Positions 1-6,936 of a stretch of 64,000 nt of DNA are shown one piece after another. Every line of letters starts with the position of its first letter. Position 1 is the stretch's first letter. Below the pieces are notes generated by a model. That model saw nothing but the letters and a program-made list of their open reading frames with translations. It ran no database searches and was not told the DNA's origin. Made by a program: the position numbers and the translations under genes. Source of the stretch: Flavobacterium panacis (GTDB taxonomy: Bacteria > Bacteroidota > Bacteroidia > Flavobacteriales > Flavobacteriaceae); NCBI RefSeq assembly GCF_024649945.1, contig NZ_JANKMS010000014.1:81123-145122 (forward strand), given 5' to 3'.

Positions 1-255
1 TGTTTTGGTAATATAATCTGTAATCATATCTACCGTCCAGGTTTTATAATCAAAAGACTGGTTGGCCGAACTGTTTTTTGCTTTTTCAATATGCTCAATT
101 AGAACATTTTCGTTTATATCTCTTTTTTTGCAGACTTCTTCAATAGTTCGATAACCTTTACAGCAAAAATCAATATGATATTTTGTGAAAATTGCCGCTG
201 TTCTGAAATCATCTGCTACGATTTCACCAATTGTAGTTTTGTTTGTTAGTTTCAT
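1..255 (-). CDS. ric: RIC/ScdA-type iron-sulfur cluster repair protein, 5' part only
   Basis: The first 85 codons of a gene that runs off the left edge. The translation begins MKLTNKTTIGEIVADDF and carries the FCCKGYRTIEEVC segment, the CC-x-G signature of the DUF542 (ScdA_N) domain found at the start of RIC/YtfE/ScdA di-iron proteins. Known members repair Fe-S clusters damaged by nitric oxide or peroxide; the di-iron hemerythrin-like part would lie outside the window. It follows nadB by 34 bases on the same strand, so it is probably the third gene of a nadA-nadB-ric operon. That makes sense because NadA is an oxygen- and NO-sensitive [4Fe-4S] enzyme and nitrous-oxide genes are next door. The family call is firm for the part seen; the full domain layout is not visible. 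Confidence 0.8.
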   Translation of the reverse strand, partial: MKLTNKTTIGEIVADDFRTAAIFTKYHIDFCCKGYRTIEEVCKKRDINENVLIEHIEKAKNSSANQSFDYKTWTVDMITDYITKT

Positions 256-289
256 AGTGGGTAGGGGTATATCAATTAATTTATTGGTT

Positions 290-1834
290 TCAGCACATTT
301 CTTTGTTTGTCGCTTTACATTGTTTGATAATGATTAAAGACACCGCAAGCATATTTGAAAATTCTATAAACGGAATGGTAATTTCATGAGTTTCTATAAG
401 GGCGATTGCACTATTGTTAAGCATTTTTATTTTTTCGAAAGCCAAATCAGCATCTCGTTCTTCACTGGTATAAAACGCTGTTACCAGTTTTTGCAATTCT
501 TTTTTTAGAATATCGAAAGCATAATAATCGTTGGCTTGTTCGGTTTTTGGAAACTTCGGAATCAAGATTCTATTCGAAAAAGTAAATCCAGCAATTGTTC
601 GCTCCACATGTTCTGAAGCCTGATGTGCAAATACCAAAGCTTCTAAAAGAGAGTTAGATGCAAGACGGTTTTTTCCATGAAGTCCAGTTCGGGAACATTC
701 GCCAATAGCATACAGATTCGGAATTGCTGTTGCACTGTTTTGGTCTACTTTAATTCCACCACATTGATAATGAGCAGCAGGAACAACTGGAATTAAGTCT
801 TTTTCAGGTTGTATTCCTAAGTTATTGCAATGCGCTGCAATTATTGGAAAATTAGAATAAAAATCAGCTTTGTTTAAATGTCTGCAATCCAAGTAAACAT
901 GATCTTTTCCACTCAATTGCAGTTCTCTGCTGATAGCATCTGAAACCATATCTCGTGTAGCCAATTCACCTCTGATATCGTATTTAAACAAGAATCTTTT
1001 GCCTTCGTCGTTTACAATATGAGCACCAAAACCTCTTACTGCCTCAGAAATCAAAAACAACGGATTCTCTTTACCGCAAAACAAAGCAGTTGGGTGAAAC
1101 TGTATATACTGCATGTCTACAATTTCTGCTCCTGCACGTGCTGCCATCGCTAGTCCGTCGCCTGTTGCAATTTTAGGATTGGTGGTGTTTTCAAAAAGTT
1201 GACCACATCCTCCAGTACTTAATACTGTGGCTCTAGTTCTGATGTATTTTATTTTGTTGTGTTTTTTTTCATAAAAGAAAGCTCCGGTACAAGTCGTTTT
1301 ATTCTTCTTGGTTTCGGTGTTCAAGTCAATAACCATATGATTTTCCCAAAGTTCAATGTTTGGCATCTTCTTGATTATTTTAAGCAGTTTTCGCTCAATT
1401 TCCAATCCGGAGCTGTCTTTATGATGTAATATTCTGTGTTGTGAGTGCCCGCCTTCTAAACCTAAATTCCATTTTCCTTTTTCATCTTTGTCAAAAGAAG
1501 TTCCGATTTCAATTAATTCCTGAAGTCTGTCAGGAGCTTGTTTGATGACCATATTCACAATTTCTTTATCGCACAAACCACCTCCCGAACGAAGCGTATC
1601 GTGAATGTGTTTATTAAAACTGTCTTTTATTAGGTCGGTCACCACTGCAATTCCGCCTTGAGCTAGTTGCGTATTGGTGTTTTTGGCAGTTTCTTTAGTC
1701 ATTATAACAATAGATAAATCAGGACGTTTTTGTGCCGTTTTCATAGCAAAAAATAAACCCGAAATACCAGAACCGATGATTAATATATCTGTTGTAAGCA
1801 TGTTATTTTGATTTAGAGTTATGGCGTTTTTCAT
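290..1834 (-). CDS. nadB: L-aspartate oxidase
   Basis: FAD enzyme of de novo NAD synthesis that oxidises L-aspartate to iminoaspartate for NadA, in the cytoplasm. At 514 residues it has normal family length. The Rossmann FAD motif GSGISG is at residues 21-26, and the succinate dehydrogenase/NadB-type motif GECSRTGLHGKNRLASNS lies around residue 380. The start overlaps the nadA stop by four bases (ATGA), which indicates translational coupling and supports this start over the internal Met12. The assignment over fumarate reductase flavoprotein rests on the adjacent nadA and the C-terminal motif. Confidence 0.96.
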   Translation of the reverse strand: MKNAITLNQNNMLTTDILIIGSGISGLFFAMKTAQKRPDLSIVIMTKETAKNTNTQLAQGGIAVVTDLIKDSFNKHIHDTLRSGGGLCDKEIVNMVIKQAPDRLQELIEIGTSFDKDEKGKWNLGLEGGHSQHRILHHKDSSGLEIERKLLKIIKKMPNIELWENHMVIDLNTETKKNKTTCTGAFFYEKKHNKIKYIRTRATVLSTGGCGQLFENTTNPKIATGDGLAMAARAGAEIVDMQYIQFHPTALFCGKENPLFLISEAVRGFGAHIVNDEGKRFLFKYDIRGELATRDMVSDAISRELQLSGKDHVYLDCRHLNKADFYSNFPIIAAHCNNLGIQPEKDLIPVVPAAHYQCGGIKVDQNSATAIPNLYAIGECSRTGLHGKNRLASNSLLEALVFAHQASEHVERTIAGFTFSNRILIPKFPKTEQANDYYAFDILKKELQKLVTAFYTSEERDADLAFEKIKMLNNSAIALIETHEITIPFIEFSNMLAVSLIIIKQCKATNKEMC

Positions 1835-2763
1835 GATAATTCAAGCATTCTTTCGATAGGTTTTAAGGCCTCAATTCTCAGTTTTTCTGTAATTTGCATT
1901 TCTGGACTTTCATTTTTGAGACACAAATACAGTTTTTCCAAAGTATTCATTTTCATAAAAGCACATTCGCTGCAAGCACAACTGTTGTCTTCTGTGGAAG
2001 GAGCCGGAATCAGCGTTTTGTTTGGTACCGCTTTGGAGAGCTCATGCAAGATACCGGCTTCTGTAGCCACAATGAAAACGGCAGCAGGATCCGTTTTAAT
2101 GAAATTAATAATACCCGAAGTTGAGCCTATATAATGTGCTGCTTTTAAAATATGAGTTTCCGACTCAGGATGAGCTGCAATTTTTGCGTTCGGATTTTTA
2201 TTGTAGATTTCTATTAGTTTGTCTAATGAAAAGGCTTCATGTACCACGCAAGAGCCTTTCCATAAGACGAGTTCACGTTTGGTTTCCTTTTGAAGATAAT
2301 TACCTAAATTTTCATCTGGAGCAAATATGATTTTGTTTTCAGTTGGTATTGACCCGATTATTTTTTTTGCATTCGCCGAAGTGCAAACCAAATCACTCAT
2401 CGCTTTTATTTCGGCAGAACAATTGATGTAAGTGACAACGGTGTGATCGGGATGTTGTTCTTTAAATGCTTTAAAATCTTCTGGATTACAACCGTCAGCT
2501 AGTGAGCAGCCGGCTTCCCAATCGGGTAATAAAACTTTTTTGTTTGGATTTAATATTTTAGCAGTTTCCGCCATGAAATGAACTCCGGCAAAAACGATAA
2601 TGTCTGCATTGGTGTTTTGAGCTTTTTTAGATAATTCAAGACTGTCTCCGATAAAATCTGCTATATCCTGAATGTCTTCATCTTGATAATAATGAGCTAG
2701 GATTACAGCATTTTTTTCTGCTTTCAATCGGATTATTTCTTGTCTCAAAAAGTTCTTATTCAT
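1831..2763 (-). CDS. nadA: Quinolinate synthase, [4Fe-4S] type
   Basis: Condenses iminoaspartate with dihydroxyacetone phosphate to quinolinate, the second step of NAD synthesis. The 310-residue protein shows the family signatures ILAHYYQ near residue 21 and conserved cysteines at YINC (Cys115), KGSC (Cys172) and the C-rich cluster at 262-267, the expected positions of the three [4Fe-4S] ligands. It is the first gene of a tight operon with nadB. A perfect Fnr-type palindrome lies 132 bases upstream with a TAnnTTTG-like -7 element between, giving a predicted leader of about 97 bases. Control by an Fnr-type protein instead of the usual NAD repressors is inferred. Confidence 0.96.
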   Translation of the reverse strand: MNKNFLRQEIIRLKAEKNAVILAHYYQDEDIQDIADFIGDSLELSKKAQNTNADIIVFAGVHFMAETAKILNPNKKVLLPDWEAGCSLADGCNPEDFKAFKEQHPDHTVVTYINCSAEIKAMSDLVCTSANAKKIIGSIPTENKIIFAPDENLGNYLQKETKRELVLWKGSCVVHEAFSLDKLIEIYNKNPNAKIAAHPESETHILKAAHYIGSTSGIINFIKTDPAAVFIVATEAGILHELSKAVPNKTLIPAPSTEDNSCACSECAFMKMNTLEKLYLCLKNESPEMQITEKLRIEALKPIERMLELS

Positions 2764-2834
2764 TTTTTTTGGTCTTAGTTTCTTTCTGTTTGACTACAGA
2801 AGAAAATTCTCAGTTCTGATTTAGTTTGTTTGGT

Positions 2835-2850
2835 TATGCTTTTAAGCATA
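2835..2850. promoter_or_regulatory. Inverted repeat in the nadA leader
   Basis: Seven-base arms TATGCTT and AAGCATA separated by TT, ten bases downstream of the predicted nadA transcription start. It could be a DNA operator or a small RNA hairpin. No known family was recognised. Confidence 0.35.
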
Positions 2851-2864
2851 TAATTTTAATAGGG

Positions 2865-2908
2865 TAAATGTATTATCATCATTTCTTTCAAAACATGATT
2901 CAAATCAT
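2865..2908 (-). promoter_or_regulatory. Fnr-type box and -7 element upstream of nadA
   Basis: ATGATTCAAATCAT at 2895-2908 is a perfect palindrome with the TGAT-N4-ATCA core of Fnr/Dnr sites. On the minus strand, 22 bases downstream, is TACATTTA (2872-2865), seven of eight matches to the Bacteroidota -7 element TAnnTTTG. This puts the box centre about 41 bases before the predicted start near 2860, the class II activator position. The same box sequence recurs at 13216. Confidence 0.7.
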
Positions 2909-2953
2909 ACTGTTTTATTTTTGTTTTTATATGTTAACCTGATTAATTGAATT

Positions 2954-4948
2954 TTAATAAAAATTAAAAGAGAGATTGACAAAAACATTTCTTCCCATTC
3001 TTGGTATTTTGTTCCAGTCTGAGTAAGTAGTATAGTAGTGATCGAAAAGATTTTCGACACCAGTTTGTAATTTGAGTCCGTTTTGGTTCCATTGAAAAGT
3101 ATAACCAGCCGTAAAACCAAAAATGAGATAATCTGAAGTTTTATTTTGTCCGTAGGTTTGGGCAAATTCAGTTTGAGCCAAATTTCCTAAAGCATTTATT
3201 CCAGCATTAAACTTTTCTTTTTTAAAGTCAATACCGAAACTATATTTTATTGGACTTATAAAAGGAAGATTGTCACCTTGATCATCTTTTCCAACGCTGT
3301 AAGTAAGTTGTGATTTAAACTGCCAGTTTTCTAGAAAATCGTAAGTCAGATTACAATCTGTATTGAAAATGACAGCATTATTTAAAGCTTCATATCTTTT
3401 TACGCCCGAAGCACCAATGGTCATCGGAAGGGTATTGGGATCTATTTTTCCAATTATATAATCTGAGAAATAGAAATACGACCCCGTTATTTTAGAGGTA
3501 AAGCGGTTTGTTTTATATCCGATTAAAAAGTTCCCTTCTAATGCTTTTTCATTCTTGAGATTTGGATTTCCGATATAATCATAAAAATCACTGCTGTTGT
3601 ACAAATAGAATCCGTAACCTTCCGAAACAGATGGTGTTCTTTCGGCGTAAGCCAGACCAAAACCAAATTCAAAGGGACCGTTGTTTTTGATATAATTTCC
3701 AGAAAAACTTTTTAAGAAACGGTTTTTAGAAGCATCCATTTCAGGATAAAAAATACGAAGGCTTTGTAGCCCGAAATCATCCGCAACACGATTATTTTGA
3801 AATCCGATATTGGCTCCGATTCGAAGTTGATCTGTGGTCGAAATTTTGATATTATCTTCTAATGACAATCCGTTGTAGAAAGTTCTTACGTCTGGCCAGG
3901 TGTACATAAACATTAGGTTTTCTTTAGGATCACTCGGATACATAGTCATTTCTGCTACTGATTTATTGTAAAAACCATTCAGGTCAATCAGAAAATGGTG
4001 TTTTTTAAGTTTGGCTTTTACTTTAGAATAAAAACCATACGTATCTGACCAGCCCGGCATATCCATATGAATTGGAACAGAAGGTCTTTTGGTGTCATCC
4101 ATTTTATGAGTAATGGAATTATAGTAAGCTTTGCTTTCCCAACTTGTAATGAAATCGGAATTTGCTAGATATTTATGGCTGAAAGAGAAAATTTTAGCTT
4201 CTGCTAAAGAAACGTCCATAGGAAGTGCCGGATATCCAACATTTGTGGCTTTATCATAAATAGCTGAAGCTTCCAGAATATTTTTAGCATTGATAAAATA
4301 ACCTGCATTTGCAGAAATATTGTATTTGGTAAATTGTGAGAAGTTGACTTCTTTATTGTTTCCTGCTTTATAATTTTCAGCATCACGATGCATAAAATCA
4401 ATGTGAGTAAAGAATCGGGAATCGTTATAACCCAAAGAACCTCCAAAGATTTTTTGTTTATTGTTGCTTTCAAAACCCGAATGTAAACTGCCATTCCAGC
4501 CTTTACTTTTCTCACTAAACTGATTGCGCTTTAAATCAACAGAACCACCAATTCCTGCTCCGTGACAACTGGCTTGTTGTCCCGACGCCACTGTTGCTTC
4601 AGATAAATTTGAAACTTCTACATAAGACGTTATCGGATCCATTTTATCGGTACAGGCACCAAATATGCGCATTCCATCAATAGTAATCACAGTGCGTTCT
4701 GAAGCCATATTATTGATAACGGGTTCCCACGCATAAGCGCCTCTTTTAATCATATTAACTTTAGAAGATTTTGCTAAATATTCTTCTACAGAAGTCAGTG
4801 ATTTTGGCTGTTTAAGATGTAGAGAAGTCTTGTTACCAATGACAATAATTTCATTGAGTTTTATAGTTTCAAGACTATCTTTTGTTTTTTCCTGAGCACA
4901 GCATATTGTAGAAAATAGGGCTAGAAAAAAGGTTGCCAGATTTTTCAT
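2954..4948 (-). CDS. TonB-dependent outer-membrane copper receptor, OprC/NosA-like
   Basis: A 664-residue outer-membrane barrel with a signal peptide (residues 1-18), a plug domain starting around residue 40 and a C-terminal beta strand ending NLSFNFY. The plug contains FGACTDKMDP, a C-x3-M motif (Cys99, Met103) of the kind that binds copper in Pseudomonas OprC, and there is an H-x-M candidate at His281/Met283 plus HMDM at 294-297. NosA, the same family, supplies copper for nitrous-oxide reductase in Pseudomonas stutzeri. The gene lies at the distal end of an operon divergent from nosZ, which fits copper uptake for that enzyme. Substrate is inferred from motif and context; a general metal or siderophore receptor is the less likely alternative. 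Confidence 0.85.
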   Translation of the reverse strand: MKNLATFFLALFSTICCAQEKTKDSLETIKLNEIIVIGNKTSLHLKQPKSLTSVEEYLAKSSKVNMIKRGAYAWEPVINNMASERTVITIDGMRIFGACTDKMDPITSYVEVSNLSEATVASGQQASCHGAGIGGSVDLKRNQFSEKSKGWNGSLHSGFESNNKQKIFGGSLGYNDSRFFTHIDFMHRDAENYKAGNNKEVNFSQFTKYNISANAGYFINAKNILEASAIYDKATNVGYPALPMDVSLAEAKIFSFSHKYLANSDFITSWESKAYYNSITHKMDDTKRPSVPIHMDMPGWSDTYGFYSKVKAKLKKHHFLIDLNGFYNKSVAEMTMYPSDPKENLMFMYTWPDVRTFYNGLSLEDNIKISTTDQLRIGANIGFQNNRVADDFGLQSLRIFYPEMDASKNRFLKSFSGNYIKNNGPFEFGFGLAYAERTPSVSEGYGFYLYNSSDFYDYIGNPNLKNEKALEGNFLIGYKTNRFTSKITGSYFYFSDYIIGKIDPNTLPMTIGASGVKRYEALNNAVIFNTDCNLTYDFLENWQFKSQLTYSVGKDDQGDNLPFISPIKYSFGIDFKKEKFNAGINALGNLAQTEFAQTYGQNKTSDYLIFGFTAGYTFQWNQNGLKLQTGVENLFDHYYTTYSDWNKIPRMGRNVFVNLSFNFY

Positions 4949-4966
4949 GATTTAATTCTTTAAAAG

Positions 4967-4993
4967 AAAGAGACAAGTAAAGATTGTCTCTTT
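4967..4993 (-). terminator. Hairpin between the lipoprotein and receptor genes
   Basis: Perfect ten-base stem (AAAGAGACAA / TTGTCTCTTT) with a seven-base loop; on the minus strand it is followed by CTTTTA. It lies inside a probable operon, so it may be a partial terminator that lowers receptor expression, or a stabilising 3' structure. Confidence 0.55.
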
Positions 4994-5009
4994 CCTGTTA
5001 CTTTTTAGG

Positions 5010-5861
5010 CTAAAACTCAATCTCAAAATAAAGACTGCTGGCTGTGTTTTCTGTAGTTACTGGTTCTCCTTTTAAAACCTCATCAGTAGCATTTAGAACC
5101 TGAAGATTAATTTTCCAGTATCCTGTCATGGTCAAGGAAAGTTTTCCTTTGTAAAATCCATCGGCTGTATTTTGAAGTAAATCTGTATTGTTCGGCGAAC
5201 CATGATTAGCCATACTTGGCATTCTCGGATCTATTTTTACTTTGAAATTATCTACAGTCGAAAAAGTCATCATATCCTGCATTTTGTAAATAGCAACAGT
5301 CATATCGTTTACAGCAACTTTAGGTGAAGTAGGCGCGATATAAGCGATCACATAACTTGTTCCATCTGTTCCTTTGAATGAACTTACAGTACGTTTTGCA
5401 CTCGCTGGAACACTTATTTTACTTGTAGCAGTGTAAGAAATAGTATTAATGGTATAAGTAAAACTTAAATCCCAATACTCTGTTTCGTTTTGTGCCATTT
5501 GGAAAATAAGATTTCCTTCATACAAAGTTTTTTTGTCCGACACTTTTGCTACAACTGATTTTGGACAAGAATGTTCCATCATTTTCATATGCATTAGTGG
5601 TGTCCATTCAATTTTGGCATCAGTGATGTAAGCATTGGTTTTGGTGTCTTTTATTCGAAGCGAAACATGATTGTAGCCCTGAACTAAACTTCCAGTTGCT
5701 GAATACAATTCTATGGTATGTGTGTCATTGGTTATTTCCTGTATTTTTTGAAGTCCGCTTGTTTCATCTGCTGGAATTTCAGGAGTTGAATCGTCATCAG
5801 AAGAGCAAGAGAATAAGGTAATTGCGAAAAATAATAGTGCTGTGTATTTTAAAATTTTCAT
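5010..5861 (-). CDS. Met/His-rich lipoprotein, probable periplasmic copper-binding protein
   Basis: A 283-residue lipoprotein (lipobox LFSC, Cys19, followed by an acidic SSDDDS stretch). The rest looks like two beta-rich repeats of the FixH/YtkA-like type. Each contains a methionine/histidine cluster: MHMKMMEHSC near residue 90 and DPRMPSMANHG near residue 212. These clusters are typical Cu(I) ligands. It sits between the small Cys-rich gene and the OprC-like receptor on the same strand. I infer a role in taking copper from the receptor at the outer membrane or periplasm. No exact family member was recognised, so the binding role is a prediction. Confidence 0.65.
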   Translation of the reverse strand: MKILKYTALLFFAITLFSCSSDDDSTPEIPADETSGLQKIQEITNDTHTIELYSATGSLVQGYNHVSLRIKDTKTNAYITDAKIEWTPLMHMKMMEHSCPKSVVAKVSDKKTLYEGNLIFQMAQNETEYWDLSFTYTINTISYTATSKISVPASAKRTVSSFKGTDGTSYVIAYIAPTSPKVAVNDMTVAIYKMQDMMTFSTVDNFKVKIDPRMPSMANHGSPNNTDLLQNTADGFYKGKLSLTMTGYWKINLQVLNATDEVLKGEPVTTENTASSLYFEIEF

Positions 5862-5935
5862 GAGATAATAATTTAAATGTGGATAATAGGAGGACTGCCG
5901 AAAAGGATTCGGGGCCTAAAAAAATATTTAAAAAA

Positions 5936-6304
5936 TCACATGAAAATAGGAGGACGAAGCAGGAAAACAGTCTCTAAATGAGTGTACAAGTTTTTGTAAA
6001 AGGCATTTATTCTAAAAACAGTTTTGGTGTGTTTTTCAAAATCAAACAAAGGAATTTTTACAATAAAAAGAAGAACGGTTTCGACTGTTTCACTTTTCTT
6101 TTCATTAGAAGAAGGCGTATCATTTTTATAAGCCTTTGCCAATTCTTTCTTTAAATGACATTTACCATTACAATGAAGTTCGGGAGCATTTTTGTTTTCG
6201 CACAATTCAGTTGTGATGTACTGATAGTTTACCACATAATCCAAAAATGGAAAAGCGGGTCTGAACACCACCGCAAAAAGAAATATGTAAACACAAAGCT
6301 TCAT
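5936..6304 (-). CDS. Small Cys-rich exported protein, first gene of the copper-uptake operon
   Basis: A 122-residue protein with an N-terminal hydrophobic stretch (residues 1-21, signal or anchor) then CENKNAPELHCNGKCHLKKE, three cysteines and two histidines in 16 residues that could hold a metal. The C terminus ends FLLRPPIFM. A protein of similar size at 27591, also first in a metal-transport locus, ends FRPPIA, so this may be a recurring companion of Bacteroidota metal operons. Function is unknown. Its start is 50 bases from a palindromic Fnr-type box shared with the divergent nos operon, with a predicted leader of only about 15 bases. Confidence 0.65.
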   Translation of the reverse strand: MKLCVYIFLFAVVFRPAFPFLDYVVNYQYITTELCENKNAPELHCNGKCHLKKELAKAYKNDTPSSNEKKSETVETVLLFIVKIPLFDFEKHTKTVFRINAFYKNLYTHLETVFLLRPPIFM

Positions 6305-6323
6305 TACTCGTTTTTTGAGAATA

Positions 6324-6397
6324 CGAAGGTATTATGAACTTTTTTTTGAGGATATGATTGTAATCATACTCTGTGAAAAACAAGTTTTGGAATTTTG
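6324..6397. promoter_or_regulatory. Bidirectional Fnr-type promoter between copper-uptake and nos operons
   Basis: ATGATTGTAATCAT at 6354-6367 is a perfect palindrome with TGAT-N4-ATCA. Exactly 22 bases away on each side lies a seven-of-eight match to TAnnTTTG: GAATTTTG at 6390-6397 on the plus strand and TACCTTCG at 6331-6324 on the minus strand. One bound regulator could therefore activate both operons from the class II position. Predicted starts are near 6402 (plus) and 6319 (minus). Confidence 0.72.
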
Positions 6398-6428
6398 ATG
6401 AAAAGTTTAACCAATTAAAAACAAAGAA

Positions 6429-6905
6429 ATGAACAAATTATTCGTATTAGCACTGTTTGGTTTTTTCTTCTTTCTGTCTTGCGGAAAAGAAAAATCAAAT
6501 ACTAATCAGGATTTCTCACCTCCAACTCAGGAAGAGAAGACGGCGGATGCAGAATCGTATGATTCTAAGAGAGGTCTCGGAAAATATGAAACAGTTGAAT
6601 TAGGAACATCTTTAGATAAGGCATTGGCTGAAAAGGGACTTAAAACAGCTGAAGTAAAATGTACCTCATGCCATAAACCTACTGATGAAAAATTAGTTGG
6701 ACCGGGATGGAAAGGTGTTACAGAAAGAAGAACCCCACAATGGATCATGAATTTTATTACCAATCCTGATCCAATGATCGACAAAGATCCTGAATTGCAG
6801 GCTCAGCTAGAGCTTTGTCTGATTCGTATGCCTAACCAAGGATTAAGCGATGACGAAGCCAGATCGATTCTGGAATATATGCGTCAGAATGATGGGGTGA
6901 AATAA
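6429..6905 (+). CDS. Monohaem cytochrome c lipoprotein of the nos operon
   Basis: A 158-residue lipoprotein (lipobox LSC, Cys18) with one haem-attachment site CTSCH at residues 78-82 and a probable axial methionine at Met134 (IRMPNQGLS). This is the c-type cytochrome commonly found directly before clade II nosZ in Bacteroidota, where it probably passes electrons to NosZ in the periplasm. It is the first gene after the Fnr-type promoter and nosZ follows 31 bases later. Electron donation to NosZ is inferred from position. Confidence 0.88.
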   Translation: MNKLFVLALFGFFFFLSCGKEKSNTNQDFSPPTQEEKTADAESYDSKRGLGKYETVELGTSLDKALAEKGLKTAEVKCTSCHKPTDEKLVGPGWKGVTERRTPQWIMNFITNPDPMIDKDPELQAQLELCLIRMPNQGLSDDEARSILEYMRQNDGVK

Positions 6906-6936
6906 ATAATGGAATCAAAATCAAAATAATAGCCTT

